Both the position numbers and the translations under genes were made by a program. This document shows positions 30,161 to 40,800 of a DNA stretch of 64,000 nucleotides, piece after piece. Origin of the DNA: Nostoc indistinguendum CM1-VF10. GTDB taxonomy: Bacteria; Cyanobacteriota; Cyanobacteriia; Cyanobacteriales; Nostocaceae. The stretch lies in assembly GCA_019359215.1 (NCBI GenBank), contig JAHHHS010000009.1, positions 80,206 to 144,205 on the forward strand. The letters run 5' to 3'. The notes under the pieces were generated by a model that saw only the letters and a list, made by a program, of their open reading frames with translations, did not search any database and had not been told where the DNA came from. Position 1 is the first letter of the stretch. The number at the start of each line of letters is the position of its first letter.

Positions 30161-30195
30161 AAAAAAACACAGGTCAGGCTATTTGCTTGACCTGT
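30161..30195 (-). terminator. Intrinsic terminator of rpsB-tsf
   Basis: Minus strand ACAGGTCA-AGCAAATAGCC-TGACCTGT followed by GTTTTTTT. Confidence 0.85.
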
Positions 30196-30253
30196 TTGTT
30201 AAAGAGTCATTTGTCCTTAGTCCTTGGTAAAAACTAATGACCAATGACCAATA

Positions 30254-31198
30254 TTACTTGCTGCCAATTTGTGCAGCGACTTCATCAGCAAAGCTCATCT
30301 CTTGTTTGTCAATGCCTTCGCCCAATATATAGCGGACAAAGCGAGTCACTTGAATCTCTGTGCCTAATTGCGTCTTCGCTTGCTTCAAGAGGTCTTCTAC
30401 GGAAATACTCTGATCGCGAATGTAAGGTTGATCGATCAAAGTCAATTCTTTCAGGCGTTTTTCAATCCGTCCCTGAACAATCTTTTCTTTGATGTTATCT
30501 GGCTTGTTGGCCAAATCATCCTTGCCCATTTCAATGTCTTTTTCCTTTTGGGCAATTTCGGCGGGGATTTGATCTACGCTCACATACTCGACATTTGGAC
30601 AAGCCGCAACTTGCATTGCAGTGTTCCGTGCCAAGCTTTGAAACTCTGGATTAGCAGCTACTGATTCCGCTTGAGAACCCAGTTCTACTAATACACCAAC
30701 TCGACCGCCAGTGTGAATGTAGCTGTCTACTACACCTGGCGTGCCTTCTGCTAGTGCAAAATTGATAAAGCGACGCACTTGGATATTTTCACCAAGCGTA
30801 GCAATAGTTTGCTTGATAAATTCTTCTACAGTGGCGCTTGGACTCTCAACATACTGTTGAGCCAATAAAGACTCAACACTATCAGCAGTTGCTGCTTGTT
30901 TTGCCAGGTTCTTAACTAAAGCTTTAAAAGCCTCGTTACGAGCTACAAAGTCAGTTTGACAGTTGACTTCGATAAGTACACCTACTCGACCACCAGGCTG
31001 AATGTAAGTGTCTACTAGACCTTCTGCCGCAATGCGATCGCTTTTTGCCCCTGCCTTAGAGATGCCCTTTTTCCGTAGCCAGTCTGCGGCTTCTTCTACA
31101 TTGCCTTCAGTTTCTATCAGCGCCTTTTTGCAGTCCATCATGCCTGCACCAGTTTTTTGGCGTAGCTCTTGGACGAGTTTTGCAGATATTTCCGCCAT
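30254..31198 (-). CDS. tsf: Elongation factor Ts
   Basis: [38 protein letters not shown]. Confidence 0.98.
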   Translation of the reverse strand: MAEISAKLVQELRQKTGAGMMDCKKALIETEGNVEEAADWLRKKGISKAGAKSDRIAAEGLVDTYIQPGGRVGVLIEVNCQTDFVARNEAFKALVKNLAKQAATADSVESLLAQQYVESPSATVEEFIKQTIATLGENIQVRRFINFALAEGTPGVVDSYIHTGGRVGVLVELGSQAESVAANPEFQSLARNTAMQVAACPNVEYVSVDQIPAEIAQKEKDIEMGKDDLANKPDNIKEKIVQGRIEKRLKELTLIDQPYIRDQSISVEDLLKQAKTQLGTEIQVTRFVRYILGEGIDKQEMSFADEVAAQIGSK

Positions 31199-31424
31199 GT
31201 TGCCTCAATTCCTAACTTGACCTCGAGTTGTAATTGCTCACCTAATTTAGTGGTGAGTACTGAGTTTTGAGTGCTGAGTTTTGAGTGTTCAGTTATCAAT
31301 TTTATTCTTCATTGACAAATCACAACTTACAACTTCAAAAATCAAGACTCAGCACTATCCAATTTGCTGAGTTTTTCTATCTTACTCAGCACGGGCTAAA
31401 CGCCCCCCGTTTCCGCTAACAGAA

Positions 31425-32219
31425 CTATTCTTCTGTTTCCTCGTCGGGAATTACGGCATCAGTATATTCGGTTTCTTCGTAGTCATCGTCATACTCACTA
31501 CCGTCGTAATCTTCGTAATCGTCTTCAACATCCAGCTGACCATGACGGCCTTCATAAATGGCATCCGCCAATTTTCCGACTATCAGCTTAATGGATCTGA
31601 TAGCATCGTCGTTTGCTGGGATGGGGATATCTACTACATCTGGGTCACAGTTTGTATCCAGCATGGACACAATGGGAATATTCAGCTTTTGGCATTCTTG
31701 AACTGCGTTATATTCCCGCCGTTGGTCTACGATTACCACAATATCGGGTACTTTCCGCATTGTTTTAATGCCGCCCAAGTATTTCTGAAGCTTCGTCATT
31801 TCCCGACGTAGCATTGATGCTTCTTTTTTGGGTAATAAATCTAGTGCGCCAGTTTCTTCACGGCGTTCTAAATCTTTCAGACGATCTACCCGTGTTTTGA
31901 TGGTTGCCCAGTTGGTCAACATTCCGCCCAACCAGCGTTGGTTAATATAGTGGGAACCACAACGGCTGGCTTCTTGGGCGATAATTCCAGCTGCTTGGCG
32001 CTTGGTGCCAACAAAAAGAAACTTCTTCCCTTGTTCAGCGTGCGATCGCATGTAGTTGTAGGCATTATCCATCAACTGGGCAGTTTGCACCAAGTCGATA
32101 ATATGCACACCATTGCGGGAAGTATAAATGTAAGGAGACATTTTTGGGTTCCAGCGCCGGGTCTGATGCCCGAAGTGAACCCCTGACTCCATCATTTGAG
32201 CCAATGAAACTACTGGCAT
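31425..32219 (-). CDS. rpsB: 30S ribosomal protein S2
   Basis: [46 protein letters not shown]; start 32219. Confidence 0.97.
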   Translation of the reverse strand: MPVVSLAQMMESGVHFGHQTRRWNPKMSPYIYTSRNGVHIIDLVQTAQLMDNAYNYMRSHAEQGKKFLFVGTKRQAAGIIAQEASRCGSHYINQRWLGGMLTNWATIKTRVDRLKDLERREETGALDLLPKKEASMLRREMTKLQKYLGGIKTMRKVPDIVVIVDQRREYNAVQECQKLNIPIVSMLDTNCDPDVVDIPIPANDDAIRSIKLIVGKLADAIYEGRHGQLDVEDDYEDYDGSEYDDDYEETEYTDAVIPDEETEE

Positions 32220-32463
32220 ATATTTTCTAACTCCTATTCGGGTTAAACCTCCATCCAAGTGCATTTCCCAACCGGGAAACACCCGAATTCTCAGATGTGC
32301 GAGATTAGTTAACCATACTAGGTTAGCACATTTGCAAAAGTTGTAGTTTGGTAAGGGTGATAAAATAGCGCCGCCCACTCAATAATAGGAACGCTATTCT
32401 TGTATTTAACTCAAAAATTACGAATTACGTAGCTTGCTTCTTGCTAGAGGCGAGGATTACGAA

Positions 32464-32634
32464 TTACAAATCGCGGTCTTCTTGATCCTTAGGCTTGGGT
32501 TTTGGCCGCCGTTGTTCAATTTGCTCGTCGATAGTTTCTCTTATTTTTCGATCAGCAGCATCCATTGCAGAATACTTAAAGCGGTTGATTATGCCACTGA
32601 ACAAGTTGCCAAAAAATCTTTCAATTTCTTGCAT
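32464..32634 (-). CDS. Small conserved hypothetical protein
   Basis: MQEIERFFGNLFSGIINRFKYSAMDAADRKIRETIDEQIEQRRPKPKPKDQEDRDL, 56 aa, absent from ORF track. Confidence 0.65.
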   Translation of the reverse strand: MQEIERFFGNLFSGIINRFKYSAMDAADRKIRETIDEQIEQRRPKPKPKDQEDRDL

Positions 32635-32811
32635 AATTTATACTTCAGTATTTAAAGGTAAATTCTTGACTCTACATTACATCGGTCTGGGATTTTATAG
32701 TGGAGTTGGAAATAAAACGCTAACGTTCTTATAAAAAGGCGTCGGGAAAACCCACTCTTTCTAAAGATGGGATGAGGCCCCGACGTCATCAACGTTAAAT
32801 CCCATACCCTT

Positions 32812-33720
32812 TTAGGGGTGGGATGAGCTTAATTCTTGCTGATAACGCTTGGGAGTTGTGTGTAGCATTCGTTGAAACACAGATGTCATGTGACTCTGGT
32901 TGCCAAATCCCGCTTCTGCGGCTACTAGTGCCAGCGATCACTTTTGGTTTTGTAACAGTTTTTGAGCAAGTTCTAGCCGACACCGAAGGACATACTGATA
33001 AGGTGATAGTCCAGTTGTTACCTTAAATGCTCGTGCGAAATGATAGGGGCTGAATCCTACCGTGGCAGCAATCTGGTTTAGGTTAACTTCTTGGGATAGA
33101 TTTGCTCTAATGTATTCCAAGACAAGCTTTAACAAATTTGCGTCTAAAAACTCTGGTGAACGTTTGAGCCGTCCAGATAGATTTGAACGTCGGTAAATTA
33201 TCTGTGCCAACACCGCCGTTGCAACTGATTCTAAGTAGAATGCACCACCAGTTTGCCCATTATAAAAAAACTCTTGCATAGCGATCGCAGCACTCAAGCC
33301 CCAATGAGTCTTGGGAATTTGCCCTGGCTGTAATTCAATTGTCTGTCCCTCTGCTTCCACTTTGACTATGCGTTCTAGAAAAGATTGGGAATATCCAAAC
33401 ACTACAAAACAAGAAGCATCTTCCACCGAACTATAAGTACTGCCTTGAGGCACAACATCAAAACCTCCTGGTAGCGCTTGGTAAGGTTGCAGCCGATCGG
33501 CATTGAAGGCAGCAATTCCACGAGTTTCCCCAAAACTTGTTACCACAAGGTTAAGTGGCGAACGAATATTTACTTCCAAATGTCCTGGCGGAATGATTGC
33601 TACCATCAACTCTGGTGTTTCTAGCCAGTGTCCCCACTGGGGTAGAGCTTCTAGTGGGGGCTGATTAAGGGGAATTTTACGTTCTGGGGGATTAAACAAA
33701 AACTCTTTTAGCAGATTCAT
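32812..33720 (-). pseudogene. AraC family regulator with in-frame nonsense codon at 32938-32940
   Basis: 260 aa to ...QKLLQNQK*, same frame continues SLALVAAEAGFGNQSHMTSVFQRMLHTTPKRYQQELSSSHP* (second AraC HTH). Confidence 0.9.
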
Positions 33721-33907
33721 AGGCAGAGGCAGTGAATAAGCAGGGGAGCAGGGGTGCTTTCGCCAACAAGAGGCGAGGGTTTGTATCTTTTTCCCTGTTC
33801 CCTATTGTCTCAAAAAGTAGATTTCGATATTCCGCAAGAATTGAAAAGACAGGAACAATTGCAGGCAAGTATTTTCAAAGTTAAGATTTTGATTCGAGTG
33901 ATTGTCA

Positions 33908-34406
33908 ATGCCTGTTCTGATTCCCATTTCAACTTTCTTTATTGGCTGTCATGGGCTAATTGCTTTGGGTTTATCCTATCGAGTGGCAATGGAACGCACC
34001 CGTACTCGGATTTGGCATGGTGCGTCTACATCTGAGGTTGCCTCACAGCCCAATTATCTAGATCATCCGAATGCTTGGGCAGAGTTTGTGGAAAAAATGA
34101 TACAACAATCTACTGTCACAAAAAATATCGAAGACGGGGTGTTGCAGCGTACTATCCGAGCGCATGGTAACTTTACAGAATACGTACCCCTTAGCCTTAT
34201 ATTTCTAATTTGGTTATAATCAACTTCGTCCATCGTTATTAGAGAAATTTGCAACTCAGGATAAAGTCAAAGTCAAATGCTCAATTCAACAGCTTCTTAC
34301 TTGGGATTTTGAACGAGTAATTATGGCGCATGGCAGCATAATTGAACAAAATGGTAAATCTCACTTTAAAGCAGGTTATGAGTGGTTTTTAGAAACCTCT
34401 TTGTAG
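33908..34406 (+). pseudogene. Chimera of truncated MAPEG-family protein and DUF4336-like C-terminal fragment
   Basis: MPVLIPISTFFIGCHGLIALGLSYRV...RAHGNFTEYVPLSLIFLIWL* then +1 frame GYNQLRPSLLEKFATQDKVKVKCSIQQLLTWDFERVIMAHGSIIEQNGKSHFKAGYEWFLETSL*. Confidence 0.7.
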
Positions 34407-34468
34407 CAATACTTAACCCATAAGTTAAGTCGGCACGATAAAATCCATGTCTAATTACACCCTGCGTG

Positions 34469-35335
34469 TTACTGAATAGTATCGGGATCTACATTAAGCG
34501 ATCGCAACTTTGCCTTTAACTGTTCTATCTGCAATTCTGCCTGTTCGGCTCGTTGGCGTTCCTGTTCTGCTCGTTGGCGTTCCTGTTCTGCCAGTCCTTC
34601 TGCTTGCTGTCTTGCTAAAACTTCCTGTCGTAAAGCCTCTGCCAGTTCATTTGGTATCAGTAATTTTTCCCCTGTATCCTCTCTATAAAACCCAATTAGC
34701 CTTCCCTCAACCACCAAACGCAGTTGTAATGGTTCACTGCGTCCATCTTGTATAAGTAGGTGGGCGCTAAAAAATACAACTAAATTAAGAAATGTAAATC
34801 GCTTAAAAGCTTATATTCAAAGCGTTTCTGGCGCTTTACATAAGTTTACATAGTTCGGTTTAATTGTGCCTACCTACTTAGGTTCGTAGATTTCTCCTCG
34901 CAGGCGATAGCCACGTAACTGTTGTTCCACCCACTCACCTTTAGGGTCAAATAGCCAGTATTCCTTGACACCTAGCTGCTCATAAAGGGTCTTTTTGAAG
35001 ATTTCGTCTTGTCCCTTAGTACCAAAGGATGTCATTTCAAAAATAACTGTGGGTACTTGACCCTCTTCCCAAATTTTATAGTTGTCTCGGCCGCCGGGTG
35101 CAACATCAAAAATCACCATCACATCTGGGGCTACCCGCAACTTGGGAAAGCCTTGTGCATAGTAAAGAAATTGATTTGCCAATACTGTTGCCTGACGATT
35201 TGTCAAATACTGTTTCAGGACTTCCAAGGTAGTTAGCAAGGCATAAAGGTGGTCGTAGGTTTCTGCCACTGGTTGACCATCAGCACTAGGGTAGAAGATT
35301 TCTGATTCGACATTAACAGGTAAAGTAGCCGTCAT
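34469..35335 (-). pseudogene. Uma2 family endonuclease interrupted by a 124-bp MITE
   Basis: Excision of MITE plus one TA restores ...GEIYEPIQDGRSEPLQLRLVVEGRLIGFYREDTG... Confidence 0.9.
34755..34878. mobile_element. 124-bp MITE with TA target duplication (IS630/Tc1-mariner-like)
   Basis: Ends AGTAGGTGGGCGC / revcomp AGTAGGTAGGCAC; TA at 34753-34754 and 34879-34880. Confidence 0.85.
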
Positions 35336-35385
35336 GGTTGTAAAATCAGTGCTACGAGATTATTGTAGAACAATTCTATTTCTCC

Positions 35386-36183
35386 TTAATTGGGGATGTA
35401 GAAGCTTTTCAAAATATAACTAGATAATTCACAAAATCCTTCGCCTTCGGCAGCAGTGGTTATGTAAGTAGGGTGATATTTCAACTGATTCAGATATTCC
35501 AGCACATTCGCCACGCCTACAGAAATAGGAAAATAACGCCGATCAAATAAACTTTCATCATTGGGACTATCGCCCACAGTAACAATTTGTTCTGGTAAGT
35601 ACAGGGGCAAATATTCGCGCAATACCTGCAACAATCCCACAGCTTTATCTTGCCCTTGGGGTTTAATGTGACACTGCACGTTGCTATAGGTAAATCCCCA
35701 ACCCATTTGTTGACAAAGACTATCCAGGGTTTGTAGTTCGTCTTGACGCAAAGCAGCTACATCAAAAGTCCAGTCGGTGATGCGAAAGCGATTATCAGCA
35801 GATTCTTGGATTTGGGGAAATTTAGTTTGTAAATTCTCAAAAGTCATAGCCAAGTGCTGCCGATGTTTAGCTAAATCGGGAATGGGTGTTAAGACTACTG
35901 GTTTCTGGTTTCCAGGTGGAAAGTACAAACCGCCATTTTCTGCCATAGCACCTGCCACTGGCATAATCGCACTCAATCCACTCACCCACCCGGCAGAACG
36001 TCCTGTGACAATCATTACTTTAATGCCAGCTGCGGCTAAATCCTCTAAAGCTTGCAGTAGTGCAGGAGTAAATTTTCCTCGTCTAGTTATAGTGCCATCC
36101 ATATCTGTGGCTATCAGACGAATATTGCTAAAGCTTGTAGATGAAACCTCAGACAGGGCAGGGATACTCTGGTGTCTGGACAT
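35386..36183 (-). CDS. HAD superfamily hydrolase (Cof/phosphoglycolate phosphatase-like)
   Basis: LIATDMDGTITRRGKFTPALLQAL...VTGRSAGW...DKAVGLLQVL...VTVGDSPNDESLF. Confidence 0.88.
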   Translation of the reverse strand: MSRHQSIPALSEVSSTSFSNIRLIATDMDGTITRRGKFTPALLQALEDLAAAGIKVMIVTGRSAGWVSGLSAIMPVAGAMAENGGLYFPPGNQKPVVLTPIPDLAKHRQHLAMTFENLQTKFPQIQESADNRFRITDWTFDVAALRQDELQTLDSLCQQMGWGFTYSNVQCHIKPQGQDKAVGLLQVLREYLPLYLPEQIVTVGDSPNDESLFDRRYFPISVGVANVLEYLNQLKYHPTYITTAAEGEGFCELSSYILKSFYIPN

Positions 36184-36287
36184 ACGTGGTTTTAAAAGGA
36201 TGTAAAAAATATTAATCATACAGCAAGATGGCATTGAAGATTTGGGCATCCTAAACATCAGGAGTCAAGTTTTTCAGTTTTCCAACC

Positions 36288-37106
36288 ATGCCCACTTCGA
36301 TGTTTCTTGCCCAAACCCCAGGAAAGCCTAAAAAAGCATCCCAGGAAGTGCCAGCAAGTAATCCTCAAATACCACCATTATTGGTGATAACCTCTGGAGG
36401 ACTGGCTTTAATGGTGATTGCTTTAATTGTGTATAGTAAGCTCCAGATGAATAAGCTGGAGAAAAAACTTAAGTTTGAACAATTCCGTGCGCGAGAATTA
36501 GAGAAAAAGTTTAAGCTGGCGCTGGAAACAATTCGCAAAATGGAAACTAATCCCGATTTAGTCAACTCACGGGACTTTAATTTAGATTATCTGCGAATGC
36601 GGATGTCAGAGGAGGTGTTTCATTTTGCAATCCTGAATCAAGTGAAGATTCAAATCAAAGAGAAAGTTTCTCAAGCTCTGCGGCCAAATCAAGCTCAACA
36701 AGGAACAGTCGGAATTGCTAATAGTGCTGGACGGCAAGTAGATGAAATTTTTGATGTAGAGTATGAGACTGGTAGTCCAGGGAACTCTGCCAAACGAGTG
36801 CTGTTTCGTATTCAAATCCGGTTAATGAAGTTACCGACGCAAGCAACTTCTGCGACTATTAGTCAAATTATTGACTGTATAGAAACTTATCTAAGCCCTA
36901 TAGAAGACGAAGATAGTTGGCAACCAACAATTCAAGGTCGGATTGCTACTATGCATTGGGATCAAAAGGCTAAACCTACGCCTCTACTGGTGCTGGAGCA
37001 ATCGAATGAAGGCGTAAATGTAACTTTTCGCACTAGTCGCCAACCAAATGCCCTAATGCCGCCAAACCAACCTGGAATGAAGAAATCAGGCTCGGCGAGA
37101 CAATAA
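36288..37106 (+). CDS. Conserved cyanobacterial hypothetical protein, one TM
   Basis: 272 aa. Confidence 0.75.
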   Translation: MPTSMFLAQTPGKPKKASQEVPASNPQIPPLLVITSGGLALMVIALIVYSKLQMNKLEKKLKFEQFRARELEKKFKLALETIRKMETNPDLVNSRDFNLDYLRMRMSEEVFHFAILNQVKIQIKEKVSQALRPNQAQQGTVGIANSAGRQVDEIFDVEYETGSPGNSAKRVLFRIQIRLMKLPTQATSATISQIIDCIETYLSPIEDEDSWQPTIQGRIATMHWDQKAKPTPLLVLEQSNEGVNVTFRTSRQPNALMPPNQPGMKKSGSARQ

Positions 37107-37239
37107 ATTATGGCTGTCATTAGTCATTTGTCCTTTGTAAATACAAATGACCAATGACAAAGAATGACTTTTACGAGTAAATAGGCTATGTTTATTTGCG
37201 TCACAGCTTAGTTATCAGTTGTGATTTCTCGCTTCGGAA

Positions 37240-37950
37240 TCATGACTGAATAGTTGTATTGGGGGAATTACGAGTTAAAAGACCATCTTCCATTTCTACA
37301 ATGCGATCGGCTATGTCTAAAATTCGGTTGTCGTGTGTCACTAATAAGATAGTAGTTCCCTGATTTTTAGCCAGACTCTGCATTATTTCTACAACATCGC
37401 GTCCTGATTGTTTGTCTAATGCAGCTGTTGGTTCGTCTGCTAGCACCAGGGGGGGGCGATTCACCAATGCGCGAGCGATCGCAATTCTTTGTTTTTGTCC
37501 ACCAGAAAGATTGTCTGGGTAGTAATCAACTCGTTCTTCTAGCCCAACAGAACCAAGCATGGCTTTTGATTTAGCCACTGCTTCTGTTTGAGAAATATTA
37601 TCATTCAATTCTACCGCCATTTGTACATTTTGCTTCGCTGTCAAGAACCCTAACAAATTGTGAGCTTGGAAAATATAGCCAATGTTGCGTCGCATCTGCA
37701 CCAATTTGTTCTGATTAACGCCAAAGAGTTCTTCACCTAAAAATTTTAAACTTCCCTCTTGTACTGAGCGCAAGCCACCAATTAAGCTCAGTAATGTTGT
37801 TTTACCTGAACCTGATGGCCCAGTCATAATTACAATTTCACCTGGATAAATTTCTAGGTTTATGTCAAACAATATCTGTTTTTTCAGCGTACCTTTGCCA
37901 TAGTAGTGATTGAGATTTTTAATGGCAATTACAGGTTCTTTTCCCATCAT
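37240..37950 (-). CDS. devA: DevA-type ABC transporter ATP-binding protein
   Basis: GPSGSGKTTLLSLIGGLRSVQEG...LSGGQKQRIAIARALVNRPPLVLADEPTAALD; next to devC/devB-like genes. Confidence 0.9.
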   Translation of the reverse strand: MMGKEPVIAIKNLNHYYGKGTLKKQILFDINLEIYPGEIVIMTGPSGSGKTTLLSLIGGLRSVQEGSLKFLGEELFGVNQNKLVQMRRNIGYIFQAHNLLGFLTAKQNVQMAVELNDNISQTEAVAKSKAMLGSVGLEERVDYYPDNLSGGQKQRIAIARALVNRPPLVLADEPTAALDKQSGRDVVEIMQSLAKNQGTTILLVTHDNRILDIADRIVEMEDGLLTRNSPNTTIQS

Positions 37951-38076
37951 ATTTTGGTTAGTTATAAGTTAGCAATTCTAAGACTTAACTGTAGTGATTG
38001 TTAGAAATTAAGTTTTCTTAAACATTGATTATAGGATATAACTATTAGTAATATCTTTTAATTAATTTTGAATTAG

Positions 38077-39246
38077 CTAAAAGATATCTGCTGGATCGGC
38101 AGAACGTAATTTTCGGACTGCGATAGCCCCAGAGATAATACACATTAGTATAGTCAGAATCAACACCATCACGGCACGATCAAAACTCATAAAAACTGGT
38201 AACAGGGTTGCTTCTCTGGCGCTTTTATACATAAATAAAGCAAAAACTATTCCAGGCAAATATCCTAATACTGCTAACAGCAAAGCTTCTTGAAGAATGA
38301 CGGTTAACAAATAATTTTGTGTATAACCTATTGCTTTGAGAGTAGCGTATTCAGATAAATGATCTGCAACTTCTGTATAAAGAATTTGATAAACAATCAC
38401 AGTCCCCACAATGAAACCCATGACAGTCCCTAATGTGAAAATAAATCCAATAGCTGTACTATTTGCCCAATAATTTCGCTCAAAATCAATAAATTCTTGT
38501 TTGGTTAAAACATTGACCTCGCTAGGTAGATATTTTCGTAATTCTTGGGCTACAACTGTAGAATTTGCTCCTGGCTTTAATCTAATCAAACCAATATCAA
38601 TTAATCCTCGCTGACGATTATTGAATATTCGCAAAAAGTTAATATCACTTGTAATTAAATTACCATCTGCGCCAAATGATGCACCTAATGTAAATAGACC
38701 TTCTACTTTAATTCGCCGTCTTCGCACTTCTGCGGTTACAGTCTTTCCTTGAGCATAATTAGCAGCAATTGGTCCATATTCTACCCTAGAAGAACGGTCA
38801 TATAAAACTACATCAGGCAGTTTTAGTTTATCTAAATTTTCCTGAACTCCAGGTAAGTTAACTATGTTAGTTTCTGGGTTCATTCCAAATATCAGAATAC
38901 TACGAGGGCGGCCTGTTACAGGATTTTTCCAGATTGTAAAGTCCAAATATATCGGATGTACTGATTGGACTGCGGGTAACTCTAAAGCTTTATATAACCG
39001 TCTTTGAGAAAAACTCCTCATCGCCAAAACAGCACTGGATTGACTATTGATTAAAACAATATCGCCCTGCAAGCTGTTATGAAATCTAACGTTACTATAA
39101 TATAAGGCATCTCGGAAACCGAGTTGCATAAACATTAAAATATCAGCGAAGGAAATTCCTGCTAAAGCCACAGCTAGGCGAGTTTTTTCTCTTGTCAGTT
39201 GTAGCCACGACAGAGGTATTTTTTGACTCATTTTATAGGCGCCCAA
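38077..39246 (-). CDS. devC: DevC-type ABC transporter permease
   Basis: MSQKIPLSWLQLTREKTRLAVALAGISFADILMFMQLGFRDALYYS. Confidence 0.92.
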   Translation of the reverse strand: MGAYKMSQKIPLSWLQLTREKTRLAVALAGISFADILMFMQLGFRDALYYSNVRFHNSLQGDIVLINSQSSAVLAMRSFSQRRLYKALELPAVQSVHPIYLDFTIWKNPVTGRPRSILIFGMNPETNIVNLPGVQENLDKLKLPDVVLYDRSSRVEYGPIAANYAQGKTVTAEVRRRRIKVEGLFTLGASFGADGNLITSDINFLRIFNNRQRGLIDIGLIRLKPGANSTVVAQELRKYLPSEVNVLTKQEFIDFERNYWANSTAIGFIFTLGTVMGFIVGTVIVYQILYTEVADHLSEYATLKAIGYTQNYLLTVILQEALLLAVLGYLPGIVFALFMYKSAREATLLPVFMSFDRAVMVLILTILMCIISGAIAVRKLRSADPADIF

Positions 39247-39375
39247 GCACAGTTAGCAATTTTAGATTTTTCCTTGAATTCATTGTGATAACTCGGAGCG
39301 AATTTATAGAATTAGAACATTTTTAATCCAAAATATCAAATCATAAATTGGTATTACTGTTCGCCAAGAACTTGA

Positions 39376-40800
39376 TTAGTTATTAATATCGACAACAACT
39401 TTGGCGTAAGTTAAACCAGAAACTTTCTGGCTATCTTCTGGAGACAGAGCAATTTTCACTTCTACGACTCTGGCATCCACATCTGCTGCTGGATCTGTAT
39501 TCAGCACATCTTTTTTACCAATTTTTCTGCCAATTTCAGTGACAGTCCCCTTTAATTCGCCGCTAAATGCTCCATTATCGCTACTGATAGTGGCGTTTTG
39601 ACCAATACGCACTTTACCAATACTGTCTTCGGCGACTTCAGCAATCACAAACATTTGGCTGGTTTGTCCAATTTCAGCAATGCCATTTGCACCGATCGCT
39701 TCGCCTGATTTGGTGTAAACTTTTAAAATCTCTCCAGCGATTGGTGCTTGAACGTAGCTTAACTTTAGTTCTGCTTCGGCTCTTCTGATATTTGCGATCG
39801 CATTACTAACTTGAGCTTGCGCTATTTGCACATCGGTAGGACTAACGTCTAAGATTCTGCTCAGTTTGGCCTTTTCTTCATCGATTTGTCTTTGCAAAGT
39901 TGCTACGGTTTTATCACGGTTAACTTTGGCTTCGATTAGCTGCTGTTGCAAAGTTGCTAAATTTTGTATTTGAGTAGCTCTGGCTTCGGCAATTTGCTGT
40001 CGTATAGTTGCCAATGTCTGTTTCAGGGTAGCTTGGCTTTCAGCAACCTGTTGATTAGAAGTTACTGCACTCAAGCGTCTTCTGTCCCGCTCTTGCTGAG
40101 AAATAGCACCTTCTCTGTATAAATAATCATAGCGTCCGGCATCGACTTGAGCATTGCGCTGTTCGGCTCGAATACGTGCAACTGTTGCTCTTAGCGCATC
40201 TCTTTGCCCACTGAGTTCAGCTTCTAAGCGATTCACGGTTGCTTGTTGGACAAGTTTATCACCACTTAACTGGGCTGCAATCCGCGCGATCGTTGCTTGT
40301 CCTGCATTCCTTTCCCCAATTAACTGCGCTTGTAGGCGAGCAATAACTGCTCTTTGGGCTTGAATATCTCTTGGAGATCCTGCCCTAACTTGCGCTAAAT
40401 TGGCACGGGCTTCTTGCACTTTGGCTTTTGCCTCTTGTAGTCCGGCTATTTGGGTATCGCGGTTATCCAAAATTGCGATAATTTGGCCTTGCTTTACCTG
40501 TTCACCCTCTCTCACCAGAAGTTGCTGAATTCGTGACGATGGTGCTAATCCTGATGATGGGGCGGATAATTTAACAACTTCGCCTCGTGGTTCCAAACGC
40601 CCTACAGCACTAATGCTATTGGTAGATGGCATTACAGGGGCAGATGTAGTTAGTTTTCTCAGCTGCTCGATTTTTGCTGTACCTAGTATCCCAGCAGCGA
40701 TTACTATTGGCACAGCTACAGCGATACCCCACCAAATCTTAGGTTGTTCTTGATTAAATGCCTGCTCACTTGCCTTTGGCTTTTCAGTCACCCTTGACAT
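39376..40800 (-). CDS. devB: DevB-type membrane fusion protein (HlyD family)
   Basis: SAVGRLEPRGEVVKLSAPSS...coiled coil...YVQAPIAGEILKVYTKSGEAIGANGIAEIGQT; start 40800 preferred. Confidence 0.92.
   Translation of the reverse strand: MSRVTEKPKASEQAFNQEQPKIWWGIAVAVPIVIAAGILGTAKIEQLRKLTTSAPVMPSTNSISAVGRLEPRGEVVKLSAPSSGLAPSSRIQQLLVREGEQVKQGQIIAILDNRDTQIAGLQEAKAKVQEARANLAQVRAGSPRDIQAQRAVIARLQAQLIGERNAGQATIARIAAQLSGDKLVQQATVNRLEAELSGQRDALRATVARIRAEQRNAQVDAGRYDYLYREGAISQQERDRRRLSAVTSNQQVAESQATLKQTLATIRQQIAEARATQIQNLATLQQQLIEAKVNRDKTVATLQRQIDEEKAKLSRILDVSPTDVQIAQAQVSNAIANIRRAEAELKLSYVQAPIAGEILKVYTKSGEAIGANGIAEIGQTSQMFVIAEVAEDSIGKVRIGQNATISSDNGAFSGELKGTVTEIGRKIGKKDVLNTDPAADVDARVVEVKIALSPEDSQKVSGLTYAKVVVDINN

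Noticed and set aside
32795-32983. 62-aa minus ORF (MSARTCSKTVTKPKVIAGTSSRRSG...)
   Set aside because: Alternate frame of the AraC C-terminus; the in-frame reading through TGA is the coding one
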